From assembly GCA_943788615.1 (NCBI GenBank), contig CALSQY010000002.1, positions 248,001-312,000 on the forward strand: a stretch of DNA of 64,000 bases. The letters run 5' to 3'. This document shows positions 32,939 to 43,186 of this stretch, piece by piece (position 1 is the first letter of the stretch; every line of letters starts with the position of its first letter). Origin of the DNA: UBA4465 sp002292365. GTDB taxonomy: Bacteria > Bacteroidota > Bacteroidia > Cytophagales > Cyclobacteriaceae. The translations under genes and the position numbers were made by a program. Below the pieces are notes generated by a model. It saw only the letters and a program-made list of their open reading frames with translations, made no database searches and was not told the DNA's origin.

Positions 32939-35122
32939 ATGATAAAAACAGCAAATACGTCAATATTAAAAACTGATTTAAAAAAGATTTTTGGATATGA
33001 CGAATTTAGAGGTGAACAAGAAAAAATTATTCATAATATTTTAGCACGTAAAAACACTTTTGTGATCATGCCTACGGGTGCGGGCAAATCTTTGTGTTAT
33101 CAATTACCTGCCATTATAAGTGAGGGGACGACCATTGTGATATCTCCTTTGATAGCCTTGATGAAAAATCAGGTAGATCAAATGATGGCCTTAGGGATCA
33201 ATGCTAAGTTTTTAAACTCAACACTGACCAAGGCAGAAATAAAAAAAGTAAAGCAAGAGGTGGCATCTGGAGAAGTGAAATTGCTCTATGTGGCTCCTGA
33301 ATCTTTGATAAAACAAGATAATATTGATTTTTTAAATGAGGCCAAAATTGCGTTTGTGGCCATTGATGAGGTACATTGTATTTCGGAATGGGGGCATGAC
33401 TTTAGACCTGAGTACAGGAGAATTCGTGCCATTGTCTCTCAGATAGGCGAAATGCCCATTATGGCGCTTACTGCAACGGCTACGCCTAAGGTTCAATTGG
33501 ACGTGATGAAAAACTTGAATATGGAAGGGGCAAACCTTTTCAAGTCCTCTTTCAATAGGCCTAATCTTCAATATGAGGTAAAGCCTAAGCAACAAGCGAA
33601 AAAGATATTGATCAAGTTTGTTAAGGAGCAGAATGGTAAGTCTGGAATCATCTATTGTTTGAGTAGAAAAAAAGTTCAAGAGATTGCTGAATTATTAAAA
33701 GTAAATGGGGTCAATGCCGCTCCGTATCACGCGGGTATGGAAAGTCATCAGCGCATTGCAAATCAAGATGGCTTCCTGAATGAAGAAATAGATGTAATCG
33801 TAGCTACCATTGCTTTTGGAATGGGTATAGATAAGCCAGATGTTCGTTTTGTCATCCATTATGATGCACCTAAGTCCATTGAAGGATATTATCAGGAAAC
33901 AGGAAGAGCGGGTAGAGATGGCCTTGAAGGGATATGCCTAATGTTGTACAGTTACAATGATGTGCTTAAGCTCGAAAAGTTCAATAAAGATAAACCGGTC
34001 ACCGAACGTGAAAATTCAAAGTTATTATTAGAAGAGATTGCCTACTATGCCGAGTCATCGGTATGCAGAAGAACGCAGCTACTGCATTATTTTGGAGAAG
34101 AATATGATCAAGACAATTGTGGAATGTGTGACAATTGCCAACATCCAAAAGAGCAGTTTGAAGGAGAGGAATATTTAAAAACAATTATAAATGCCGTCCT
34201 AAATACCCATGAGCGTTTTGAAATTAATCACATTGTTAATTTCGTTTGTGGAAAAAAGAATCAGCACATCAAGAGTTATGGTCATGATCAATTGCCAGGA
34301 TTTGGAACGGGGGCCGAAGAACAGGATTTTTTCTGGAAAGCGGTATTACGACAGGCTTTATTCAATGAACTATTAATTAAAGATATTGATACACCAGGTA
34401 TATTCAAGGTGACATTAAAAGGTAAAGAGTATCTTAAAAAAAGTTATTCTATTAAATTGTCCAGAGATCATGAATATCAGACGGGTGGAGAAGAGGAGGA
34501 AATTGAAAAATCAAAACCCAGTCTCTACTCTTATGATACTACTTTGTTCAATCTATTAAAGGGGTTACGAAAAACCGTAGCCAAACAAAAATCATTACCA
34601 CCTTATGTCATTTTTCAGGAGCCGGCTTTAGAAGAAATGGCGACTTTTTATCCTTCGACTATGGAGAATTTAAGGATGATCATAGGTGTGGGAGAGAATA
34701 AGGCTCGAAAATTTGGGAAGCCTTTTTTAGATTTGATTAATCAATATGTAAGTGATAATGAGATCATGACGGCTTCGGATGTTTTGATAAAATCTTCAGG
34801 GGCTAAGTCAAGAAATAAGATCAGTATCATCAATCAAATTGATAAAAAATATGATTTAGAAGATATTGCATCCAGCTTGGGGATTACTTATGAATCACTT
34901 ATTACGGAAATTGAGAATATTTGTGAGTCAGGAACTAGATTGAATCTTAACTATTATCTAGACCAAATTTTGGACGATGAGCGTCAAGATGACATTATTG
35001 ACTATTTTTTGGTTTCAGAGTCTGGCGAGCTGAGTGAAGCCATTATTGATTTAGAGGAGGAGTATTCTGAAGATGAGGTCCGTTTGATGCGAATAAAATT
35101 CATGTCTGAATATGCGCATTAA
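32939..35122 (+). CDS. recQ: ATP-dependent DNA helicase RecQ
   Basis: 727 residues. Helicase core with FGYDEFRGEQEKIIHNIL (motif 0), Walker A MPTGAGKSLCYQLP, DEVH box AIDEVHCISEWGHDFRPEY, TATATP (motif III), and motif VI YYQETGRAGRDG. The zinc-binding subdomain shows CRRTQ and CGMCDNC. A winged-helix RQC domain follows, then an HRDC domain at about 535-615 and a helical C-terminal extension of about 100 residues (KISIINQIDKKYDLEDIA). The length is usual for Bacteroidota RecQ. It resolves unusual DNA structures in recombination and repair. Confidence 0.96.
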   Translation: MIKTANTSILKTDLKKIFGYDEFRGEQEKIIHNILARKNTFVIMPTGAGKSLCYQLPAIISEGTTIVISPLIALMKNQVDQMMALGINAKFLNSTLTKAEIKKVKQEVASGEVKLLYVAPESLIKQDNIDFLNEAKIAFVAIDEVHCISEWGHDFRPEYRRIRAIVSQIGEMPIMALTATATPKVQLDVMKNLNMEGANLFKSSFNRPNLQYEVKPKQQAKKILIKFVKEQNGKSGIIYCLSRKKVQEIAELLKVNGVNAAPYHAGMESHQRIANQDGFLNEEIDVIVATIAFGMGIDKPDVRFVIHYDAPKSIEGYYQETGRAGRDGLEGICLMLYSYNDVLKLEKFNKDKPVTERENSKLLLEEIAYYAESSVCRRTQLLHYFGEEYDQDNCGMCDNCQHPKEQFEGEEYLKTIINAVLNTHERFEINHIVNFVCGKKNQHIKSYGHDQLPGFGTGAEEQDFFWKAVLRQALFNELLIKDIDTPGIFKVTLKGKEYLKKSYSIKLSRDHEYQTGGEEEEIEKSKPSLYSYDTTLFNLLKGLRKTVAKQKSLPPYVIFQEPALEEMATFYPSTMENLRMIIGVGENKARKFGKPFLDLINQYVSDNEIMTASDVLIKSSGAKSRNKISIINQIDKKYDLEDIASSLGITYESLITEIENICESGTRLNLNYYLDQILDDERQDDIIDYFLVSESGELSEAIIDLEEEYSEDEVRLMRIKFMSEYAH

Positions 35123-35164
35123 TAGGAGATTTAAGCATCATAAAAGATTACAAATAAGTTAAGC

Positions 35165-36442
35165 ATGAAAATACTGATATTAGGCGCAGGAGGTAGAGAG
35201 CACGCCTTGGCATGGAAAATAAGTCAAAGTGACTTGTGTGAGGCACTTTTTGTGGCGCCGGGTAACGGAGGAACTGCGGAAATAGCAACGAACTTATCAT
35301 TAAAGTTAAACGATAAATCAAAGATTTTTGATACGGTCCTGCGTTTGGGCATAGACCTATTGGTGATTGGACCAGAAGACCCTTTGGTAAATGGTGTGGT
35401 AGACTTTTTAAAAAAAGACCCTAAATTAAAAGATTTATTAATTGTTGGACCGAGTGCTCGAGGGGCATTACTTGAGGGGAGTAAAGATTTTGCTAAACAG
35501 TTCATGTTGAAGTATGAGATTCCTACTGCAGCAGCAGAAATATTCACCAAGTCGGACTTAGAGGCTGGTAAGCGTTTTTTAGCAGGACTCACTCCCCCTT
35601 ATGTACTTAAAGCAGATGGTTTGGCAGGCGGAAAGGGTGTTGTTATCACCAAGGATTTGCAGGAAGCTGAAGAAAGTTTAGAAAAACTGCTAGCAGGTCA
35701 GTTTGGAACGGCGAGTGAAAATGTTTTGATAGAAGAATTTTTAGATGGTATTGAGTTGTCTGTCTTTGTTTTAACGGATGGAGAGTCTTATGTCATCCTA
35801 CCTGAGGCGAAGGATTATAAAAGAATCGGAGAAGCGGATACAGGCCTGAATACAGGAGGTATGGGGGCTGTATCACCGGTTTCTTTTGCAGATGCCCATT
35901 TCATGAAAAAGGTTGAAGATCAAATCATTTTACCAACCATCAAAGGAATTAAATCTGAAGGATTTGATTACCATGGTTTTGTGTTTTTTGGTTTAATCAA
36001 GGTGGAAGAAGAACCCATGGTCATCGAATATAATGTCAGGATGGGTGATCCCGAAACTGAAGTAGTTATGCCAAGGATTAAATCAGATATTGTACCGTTA
36101 TTGGTGGCAACTGCAAGAGGGGAGCTATCTAATGCCACTGTGACCTTTGAGAAAAATGTAGCTGCCACGGTCGTATTGGTCTCAGCAGGTTATCCAGGGT
36201 CCTATGAAACGGGTGAAAGGATCAAAATAGCTTCTATCAAAGATGAAAATATCATACCATTTCACGCGGGGACTGTTCAAGATGATCATGGTTTACACAC
36301 TCAAGGAGGGCGTGTATTGGCTATTACTGGATTGGGAAACCACTTAACTGAAGCCTTAGTGAAAAGTTACAAAGGTGTTGAGTCTATAAATTGGAAGGGT
36401 ATGAATTATCGAAAAGACATAGGGTTTGATTTAGTCCATTAA
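35165..36442 (+). CDS. purD: Phosphoribosylamine-glycine ligase (GAR synthetase)
   Basis: 425 residues. N-terminal ILILGAGGREHALAWKI, ATP-grasp loop KADGLAGGKGVVITKDL, catalytic region LNTGGMGAVSPV and the signature YNVRMGDPETEVVMPRI; the C-terminal domain contains HAGT and GGRVLAITG. All segments match PurD in order and length. It couples phosphoribosylamine with glycine in step 2 of purine synthesis. It lies 42 bases after recQ with no other pur gene nearby. Confidence 0.97.
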   Translation: MKILILGAGGREHALAWKISQSDLCEALFVAPGNGGTAEIATNLSLKLNDKSKIFDTVLRLGIDLLVIGPEDPLVNGVVDFLKKDPKLKDLLIVGPSARGALLEGSKDFAKQFMLKYEIPTAAAEIFTKSDLEAGKRFLAGLTPPYVLKADGLAGGKGVVITKDLQEAEESLEKLLAGQFGTASENVLIEEFLDGIELSVFVLTDGESYVILPEAKDYKRIGEADTGLNTGGMGAVSPVSFADAHFMKKVEDQIILPTIKGIKSEGFDYHGFVFFGLIKVEEEPMVIEYNVRMGDPETEVVMPRIKSDIVPLLVATARGELSNATVTFEKNVAATVVLVSAGYPGSYETGERIKIASIKDENIIPFHAGTVQDDHGLHTQGGRVLAITGLGNHLTEALVKSYKGVESINWKGMNYRKDIGFDLVH

Positions 36443-36551
36443 AACAAAATAGAATAAGGTTTATCTTTAACCTAAGAAAATAATTTTTAAATAGACTAAA
36501 TACTGAATAGTCATTTAAAATTTCTTTGGAGAATTTGAAATTAAAAAATAG

Positions 36552-37013
36552 ATGAGAGTTTTTTGTTTAGGTATCTTATTTTTCTTGCTGGGGTGTGATC
36601 AGAATCGCATTTTTGAAAAGCATATTAATTTAAAGGGATTTTGGCCGCAAAAATCGGCTCAGTTATTTGAGTTTGATATTATAGATTTGGGAACGCCGTA
36701 TCAGATCATAGGAATGGTACGAAATAAAAACACTTACGGCTTTAATAATTTGTATATTAAGTATGAGCTATTTCATGAGGACAGTCTTATCAAAACAGAT
36801 TTGGCTGAGGTTATTTTGTTTGAACCCAAAACAGGGAAGCCTTTGGGTACAGGGATGGGGAGTACTTTTGATCGTAATTTCGATCTCATCAAATCATATT
36901 CTTTTAACAATTCTGGACATTATAAGATGAGGCTGACCCAATTCATGCGAATAGATACGCTTCAGGATATTGATCAAATTGGTTTACGAGTGGCTACCAT
37001 TATTCAGCCATAA
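36552..37013 (+). CDS. gldH: GldH-type gliding motility lipoprotein
   Basis: 153 residues with lipoprotein signal (MRVFCLGILFFLLGC). The mature protein matches the GldH pattern: KGFWPQKSAQLFEFDIIDLG, TPYQIIGMVRNKNTYGFNNL, LGTGMGSTFDRN, and the end GHYKMRLTQFMRIDTLQDID with GLRVATI. GldH is required for gliding and T9SS function in Flavobacterium johnsoniae (established), though many non-gliding T9SS species also keep it. It stands apart from other gld genes; its 3' end overlaps the convergent helicase gene by 14 bases. Confidence 0.85.
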   Translation: MRVFCLGILFFLLGCDQNRIFEKHINLKGFWPQKSAQLFEFDIIDLGTPYQIIGMVRNKNTYGFNNLYIKYELFHEDSLIKTDLAEVILFEPKTGKPLGTGMGSTFDRNFDLIKSYSFNNSGHYKMRLTQFMRIDTLQDIDQIGLRVATIIQP

Positions 37014-40000
37014 TTCGAGAGATAAATTGTTTGATTTTTTGTTGAATATCTGCCGGAGATTTCCAAAATTCACGGCTATGAAATGAGATATTGGGCCAAT
37101 TTCTCTGGTTCAATAACTGTGTATTGTAAATGAAGGATTCTTTGGATGATTTAGAATTAAAATATCGCTCGTCATCGGTATTAATGATTCCCATAGCGTG
37201 TTCCTTGTTCTTCAATATTAGATCGGAAAACGGATAATTATGAGCCACGCTGACATCAAGTTTTAACTTATTGATACACTTAGCTAATTGATTTTTTAAG
37301 TACCAATTTTGGTTAAAAATTAATGGTTTTTCCTTAGCAGGACTCCATTTTTTTGTACTGACATCTAAGGCGAATTTTAAGTAAGATTGAAGTAATTTTG
37401 GGCCTTTATTTTTTGATTTTGAAGTATTTAACTGATCCGGATGGATACTTGTAACTAAAATTATTTTCTCTTTGGCCCTCGTAATGGCAACATTCAAGCG
37501 ATTTTCACCTCCGAGGTCATTTAAAGATCCAAATTTCATTTGCAGTAAACCTGTTTGATCGGGAGCATAGGCTACGCTAAATATGATAATATCTCTTTCA
37601 TCCCCTTGAATATTCTCTATGTTTTTTATGAAAACATCCCGATAAGATAGATCACCCATTCGGCTTTCAAGTAGTTCTTGTATGAGTTCTTTTTGTGAGC
37701 TGTTAAAGGTAATGATTCCAATATTTTTGTCGGGCTCATTACGTCTCAATTGTGCAGTCATCTCAACCACTTTTTCCGCTTCGATCAAATTTGTATTTTT
37801 ATCCCAGATACCCTTTACTTGAAGATAGGTGATGGGTGCTTTGCTTGAATTAATGGAAGAAATATCCGGTAACATTTGTAATTTATTATTATAAAAATGA
37901 ATGTTTGAGAATTCAATTAATTCTAGGTGCCGACTTCTGTAATGTCCTTGTAAATAATATTTAGGAAGATATCGTTGAGCTAGATCAAGGAGTGCATCGA
38001 CTTCCAGGTCAGGATGATCTGTCTCTTTATTGGACCATCTGACCTGATATAAATCCAACGGTTTTAATTGCTTTGAATCACCAGCGATTACAATTTGTTT
38101 AGCACGATAAATAGTCGGAATACCTCTTTCAGCAAAACACTGTGAGGCTTCATCAAAAATAACTAAGTCAAAGCATTGTGTCATGGGAAAGATGGCTGAA
38201 GCAGATTCTGGAGAAGTCATCCAACAAGGGATTAATTTAAAAACTTCTTCTTGGTACTCTGAAATAATTTTTCGTAAAGGCCAAATCCGTTTCTTCTTTT
38301 TTACCTCATGCTTAAGATCTCTATAAGAAACCAGATTCTTTAACCTATTAAATTCCAAATCTTGATAGGTACGCTCTCTGGATTTTAAGAGAGTCATTTC
38401 TTGGCTGAAGTCATTTTTGCTTTCAATTGATGTGGTCAATAATTTCAAATTTTCTTGAAATTTCATTGAGGAGACAGCTCTTAAAATTGGATATTTGGTT
38501 TCTATTTTTTCGATCCAAGCAATGGCAAGGCTGTTATTGAAACAGGATATCATTTTTTCTAATCCACCTTCAATATCTATTAATTGAAGGGCAATTTCTT
38601 GCTGTTTAGGGTTAAAATGGGCAAATGTTGAATGATAGTCTACTAGATTTTCGAATTCACGATTGAGCTCATTTAAAATTTCCTTTTTGGTTACGTTTTT
38701 AGATAAAAACTCATTGAGTTGCTTAGAAGAAAGGTATTTTTTCCAACCTCTCATTTGTTCAGGAATTTCCGTGAGGAAAGTGACCAATCTTTTGAGCATC
38801 AAAACATGTACGCTACGATCATTTTTTTTAAAGTTGATCAAAGTATCCAAGTCTCGAAGTTCTTTATGCTGCAGGTAGGCGTTTAAGGCATTTCGCTGAT
38901 AGAAAAACCAATTTTGAACGGCAATTTTATCAATTTTATCAGGATAGTTGATGAGCCATTTTTTTTGATTTAATTGAGACAAATTATGCTCATAGTTGAG
39001 TCGATTATCAATTTTTTTAAGTAGTTGTTCAAAGCCCATTTTATTATGAGTGAGTCCATTGGCGTTCAATACGCAAGTGATCAATGCTTTGTCATGAGAA
39101 AACAACCTCCATTTAATCATTTCTATAAAGTTATTTCTTGAATCGATCGCATGTTGAAGGGCTTTTTGAAAGCGACCCAAGTCTTCAGATTTTAATGTCA
39201 TTTCTAGGCCTATGCCCGCAAAGCAGACGAGGATATTTTTTTCGATATTTGCTAACCAATCATAATTTTCATCGGGTATTTGATCAAGAATTTTTCTGAA
39301 ATATTGGTGGGTAGTGGTATGGTCAATATTTGAGATAAATTTTTTCAGAACGGGTATTTTATCGAGATAAAAAACCATTGAGTCGTAATCAGGAGCATTT
39401 AAAAAAATAGTTTGACATTTTTCAGTGAAATTGTCAAACGTCAACTGAGCCTCGGTGATCACGTTTTGAATGTTTTTTAAATCTGAAATATTCAAATTCG
39501 AAAACGAAGTCCCCCAGATCCAAAAATAATTTTGTTGTTTGTATTTAAGGGAATACGTCAGATAGCGCTTAAGTTTATGTTCAAATTCATCTACTTCTGG
39601 CCATTTAAAATGACTTAATGAACTTTGTATGGGAAGGAATAAATGTTTTGGATTACTGCTTAAATACAGTTCTTTGATTGATTTACCACATTCACGGTCA
39701 TCGAATAGGGCCATTTTAAACTCATTGAGCTCTTCGGTAATTTGATGGATTTGACGACTGGCTTGTCGGAAATTTCTCTCTAAAAGAATACTGTTCAATC
39801 CGTTGTTTTTGTGTTGATATTCATCTAGACGATTCATTTGGTTTTGTAACTTATAGAAGATGTCTTTGCGGTCACTTTTAAAGTCATGAACGAGCCCGCA
39901 AAAATCATGGAGATCTTTGCTACTCAATCGTTCATAGACGACATCTAGGGCTACTTTTTTTTGACAAACAAGCAAGACATTTTTCCCTCTGGCCATGTAA

Positions 40001-40998
40001 TCACAAATAAGATTTGAGATTAATTGAGATTTTCCAGATCCTGGTGGTCCCTCCAGGCAAATGGAATTACCTTTTTTGACATGGTTTAGAGCTTCTTCCT
40101 GATAGGCATCCAATTCAAAAGGCATAAAGCTGTTTTCTTCTCGTGCCCTATCTGTAATTTTAGCAGGGGTTTCATCTTCGGGATTTTCCTTGATTTTCTT
40201 ATTGAAGTATACCTCTAAATCATCAATAGTTTGGTTTCCCAATAGGGACTGGTAATCGGGAACTAGGAATGAGCCTGATTGTGGAAAAATGCCAATGACT
40301 GCCTCTGGATAGAGTTGTAGAATGCCCGTTTTTTCAGTCTTTCTCAATATTTCCTTGGTGCTATTTTTGAAATGAGTTAGCTTATTTATATAATTATCAC
40401 TGTTGAAAATAAGTTTGAGGTCACCCTCGCGCAAGAGCTCATATAATTGGGTTCTGAAATTTGTTGATTCCTTGTCAAAATCATTGAAAGTCAAGTCCAA
40501 AAGGTCTTCATCTAAGCTTATTTTATTATAGAGCGCATGGGCTAAAAGGAAAGTTTTATTTAGGGTAATGTTGATATTCTTCTTAAGGTTACACACCCAG
40601 ACATCCTCTTTGATTTCGATTGCAATTGGAAAAAAGATTAAAGGACATCTGACGAGGGTATCATTAATGAACTTTCCTTTAATAAAAGGCCACCCTAGAT
40701 ATAAATCTTTGGAGCCACGTTCGTTAAAAATGAAATTTTCAGATTTTACTATCGTTTTGAGTTGTTGAGATATTTTGTTACTGCTGGCATTTCTAGGTTC
40801 TAAGGTCGAGCACAAGGGAATATTTTGGTTACCTTGAATAAGACTTTCAATAATATTAAAGCTGGGATCGTTCAATGCAAAATCAAATTGATGTGCATCA
40901 ACAAAATGATCTGCTCTTAATTTATGAATGAGCAGTGACCTATTATTGCCAGAAAGATTGGTAAGGCGTCTTAAATAAGTCTCTAATATAGGCCGCAT
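37000..40998 (-). CDS. Giant superfamily 1 helicase with C-terminal nuclease-like domain
   Basis: 1332 residues. Helicase motifs are split by a helical insert of over 600 residues: Walker A SICLEGPPGSGKSQLISNLI (about 315), then motif II DLVIFDEASQCF and motif III VIAGDSKQLKP (about 950-985), LQGHYRSRHLELIEFSN, IENIQGDERDIIIFSVAY and NVAITRAKEKIILVTS. The N-terminus (about 1-280) resembles the DUF4011-type region. The C-terminal about 130 residues look like an MTES_1575/DUF559-type endonuclease fold, but the usual acidic core is changed (GIINTDDERYF). A role in DNA processing or defence is possible; the setting is core genome. Confidence 0.85.
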   Translation of the reverse strand: MRPILETYLRRLTNLSGNNRSLLIHKLRADHFVDAHQFDFALNDPSFNIIESLIQGNQNIPLCSTLEPRNASSNKISQQLKTIVKSENFIFNERGSKDLYLGWPFIKGKFINDTLVRCPLIFFPIAIEIKEDVWVCNLKKNINITLNKTFLLAHALYNKISLDEDLLDLTFNDFDKESTNFRTQLYELLREGDLKLIFNSDNYINKLTHFKNSTKEILRKTEKTGILQLYPEAVIGIFPQSGSFLVPDYQSLLGNQTIDDLEVYFNKKIKENPEDETPAKITDRAREENSFMPFELDAYQEEALNHVKKGNSICLEGPPGSGKSQLISNLICDYMARGKNVLLVCQKKVALDVVYERLSSKDLHDFCGLVHDFKSDRKDIFYKLQNQMNRLDEYQHKNNGLNSILLERNFRQASRQIHQITEELNEFKMALFDDRECGKSIKELYLSSNPKHLFLPIQSSLSHFKWPEVDEFEHKLKRYLTYSLKYKQQNYFWIWGTSFSNLNISDLKNIQNVITEAQLTFDNFTEKCQTIFLNAPDYDSMVFYLDKIPVLKKFISNIDHTTTHQYFRKILDQIPDENYDWLANIEKNILVCFAGIGLEMTLKSEDLGRFQKALQHAIDSRNNFIEMIKWRLFSHDKALITCVLNANGLTHNKMGFEQLLKKIDNRLNYEHNLSQLNQKKWLINYPDKIDKIAVQNWFFYQRNALNAYLQHKELRDLDTLINFKKNDRSVHVLMLKRLVTFLTEIPEQMRGWKKYLSSKQLNEFLSKNVTKKEILNELNREFENLVDYHSTFAHFNPKQQEIALQLIDIEGGLEKMISCFNNSLAIAWIEKIETKYPILRAVSSMKFQENLKLLTTSIESKNDFSQEMTLLKSRERTYQDLEFNRLKNLVSYRDLKHEVKKKKRIWPLRKIISEYQEEVFKLIPCWMTSPESASAIFPMTQCFDLVIFDEASQCFAERGIPTIYRAKQIVIAGDSKQLKPLDLYQVRWSNKETDHPDLEVDALLDLAQRYLPKYYLQGHYRSRHLELIEFSNIHFYNNKLQMLPDISSINSSKAPITYLQVKGIWDKNTNLIEAEKVVEMTAQLRRNEPDKNIGIITFNSSQKELIQELLESRMGDLSYRDVFIKNIENIQGDERDIIIFSVAYAPDQTGLLQMKFGSLNDLGGENRLNVAITRAKEKIILVTSIHPDQLNTSKSKNKGPKLLQSYLKFALDVSTKKWSPAKEKPLIFNQNWYLKNQLAKCINKLKLDVSVAHNYPFSDLILKNKEHAMGIINTDDERYFNSKSSKESFIYNTQLLNQRNWPNISFHSREFWKSPADIQQKIKQFISRIMAE

Positions 40999-41004
40999 TT
41001 TAGA

Positions 41005-41817
41005 TTATTCGCTAGTTGTAAGATAAGGTGCAATTTTATGATAAAGCGAGTCCGAAATAATCTTTATTGAAGTTATTTGTTCTACCCCTTCGTAGTTACA
41101 GTATACTTTGCAATAATTTATTATTGATTTGGCAAGATTCCTATTAATAAAGGGGTGCTTACTGAGATGAATGATCGAATCAGTGTTGATATTTAATTTT
41201 AAAGTTTGATCACCCTTTAGATAAAAATATTTTGCAATTTTTTCTTTAGGGATTTTTGGCATTTTGTAATCTTCAGTCAATTGTGTAATATCATAGAAAC
41301 CGCCGAGTGCTTCTCGGAACTTTTAGGCACGACGCGCCAAAATAGGACCTACACCTTGAAGTCTTTTTAGTTGAATACTGTCCGCTAAATTGAGATCTAG
41401 TTTTATGCTTACTGCAGGGGCTTGCTTGCGGAGATCAGAGTTTATTTTTTGTAATCACTTTTTTTGAACGTCCTTTCTGAAATTTTAATGTAGGGGAGAA
41501 GGGACTCAATGAACGAGGTATCGATGCCATATTTTTTTTTAATGTCTATACTGAGATTGAATTGGGATGAAATATAACGAGTTAAAAGTCTTTTATTGAA
41601 GATGAAGAATGCTTTAATGTATCTGAACTTTTAATTTCCTCCTCCCGATTTTTTAAGTCAGTCTGTGTATGTAGATCGATCTCAGGGGTGTTATTTTTGG
41701 GCAAGAGCTATCTCAAAAAAAAATAAATAAGATGAGAATGACTAAAAAGATCACTCCATTGGCCTATGTTCTAGGAAAACCCCGTTGATTAATGATAAAT
41801 ATTCTAATTTTTCTCAT
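41005..41817 (-). pseudogene. Decayed helix-hairpin-helix (ComEA-like) DNA-binding protein gene
   Basis: Reading from an ATG at 41815-41817, the frame gives MRKIRIFIINQRGFPRT, a stop, then ANGVIFLVILILFIF (a membrane anchor). Shifted frames continue with DIKKKYGIDTSFIESLLPYI, then KLDLNLADSIQLKRLQGVGP, ILARRA, a stop, KFREALGGFYDITQL, and the open tail 41005-41280 ending KIAPYLTTSE. These are the anchor and successive HhH motifs of the single-membrane-pass HhH proteins of Bacteroidota. At least two stops and two frameshifts break it. The last 91 codons remain open but lack a credible start of their own. Confidence 0.8.
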
Positions 41818-41920
41818 CAATAATTTTAAACTTAAAAACCCCGTTAGGTAAGAATTTTGTCTTTAATGTTCAATATAAAAAACATTGAAGCTATTTTTGT
41901 GTTCCAATTATTTCTTTTAC

Positions 41921-43183
41921 ATGTACGAGAGTTTAAAAGTTGTTGGTTTGTCCCATGATTCATCGCCCATTTCGATCAGAGAATCAGTGGCTTTTTCTGA
42001 AAATGAAAGTAGAAATTTTTTGGATAGAATGCGCGAAATCTTGGGTGTCGAGGAAGCTTTAATTCTTTCAACTTGTAATCGTACCGAAATTTACTATACC
42101 TCAGATTTGGATTTATCTAATGCCATTTTAAACTTATTAAAAACAGAAAAAAAAATTGTTGATGATGGTATTGACTCTTACTTCTGGAATAAGGAGAAAT
42201 TACCGGCTTTACGACATTTGTTTAGGGTAGCCTTAGGGCTTGAAGCTAAGGTTTTAGGAGATATTCAAATTTCTAATCAAGTAAAAAAGGCTTATCAATG
42301 TTCTGCCGATCAGCATCTTTCAGGACCATTTTTTCACCGGTTGATGCATACTATTTTTTATGCGAACAAACGAGTAGTACAGGAGACTGTTTTTCGAGAT
42401 GGGGCTGCTTCGGTATCTTATGCTTGTGTAGGCTTGGTTCAACAATTCATTCAAAATTTTTCAGATCCTAAAATTTTGGTTTTAGGATTAGGAGAAATAG
42501 GACGAGATGTTGCGGATAATATGGAGGAAATGAATGCCTCGATTACCTTGTCTAACCGAAATGCTCTGACGACTCAAACGTTGGCCAAGCAGTATGGTTA
42601 TGAAGTGCTTCCTTTTGAGGAACTACTTAAAAACATAGCCAAATTTGATGTGATTATATCCTCAGTCCAAGTTCCCAAGCCTATAATTATGAAGGATCAC
42701 ATTCATGAACAGTTGTTGTCTCAAAAACTATTTGTTGATTTAGCAGTGCCGAGGAGTATGGACTCCGAGCTAGATACTATAGACGGAATTATACTGTATA
42801 ATGTAGATCAAATAGAAGAACAAACCTCGGGCATTATCGAGCGTAGAAGGGCTGCTATAACAGAAGTTGAATTGATCTTGGATGAAACAATTGGGGAATT
42901 AAAAAACTGGTCTTTGGAAATGGAGGTATCTCCTACAATTAAAAAACTAAAAAAAGCCTTAGAAGAGATCAGAAAGGAAGAAATTGCTCGATATGTAGGT
43001 AAGATAACAGAAGTGGAGCAGGACCTGATCGATAAGGTGACCAAGAGAATTGTTCAAAAAGTAATCAAACTCCCCGTACTTCAATTAAAAGCTGCCTGTA
43101 AAAGGGGAGAAGCCGAAACTTTGGTTGAGTTGCTCAATGATCTATTCAATCTTGAGAAAGATGAATTAACTCCTAAAAAATAG
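41921..43183 (+). CDS. hemA: Glutamyl-tRNA reductase
   Basis: 420 residues from the ATG at 41921 (MYESLKVVGLSHDSSPISIR); the open frame continues 12 codons upstream to a TTG, which is not needed. The catalytic Cys52 is in LILSTCNRTEIYY. LGLEAKVLGDIQISNQVK and RVVQETVFRDGAASVSYA follow, then the NADPH-binding VLGLGEIGRDVADNM and FVDLAVPRSMD. A C-terminal dimerisation helix (about 330-400) is present. It reduces glutamyl-tRNA to glutamate-1-semialdehyde in the C5 haem pathway. Confidence 0.97.
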   Translation: MYESLKVVGLSHDSSPISIRESVAFSENESRNFLDRMREILGVEEALILSTCNRTEIYYTSDLDLSNAILNLLKTEKKIVDDGIDSYFWNKEKLPALRHLFRVALGLEAKVLGDIQISNQVKKAYQCSADQHLSGPFFHRLMHTIFYANKRVVQETVFRDGAASVSYACVGLVQQFIQNFSDPKILVLGLGEIGRDVADNMEEMNASITLSNRNALTTQTLAKQYGYEVLPFEELLKNIAKFDVIISSVQVPKPIIMKDHIHEQLLSQKLFVDLAVPRSMDSELDTIDGIILYNVDQIEEQTSGIIERRRAAITEVELILDETIGELKNWSLEMEVSPTIKKLKKALEEIRKEEIARYVGKITEVEQDLIDKVTKRIVQKVIKLPVLQLKAACKRGEAETLVELLNDLFNLEKDELTPKK

Positions 43184-43186
43184 CAT

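Noticed and set aside
41005..41280. Stand-alone 91-residue gene
   Set aside because: It is the open tail of the broken helix-hairpin-helix gene; the N-terminal motifs continue upstream through stops and frameshifts.
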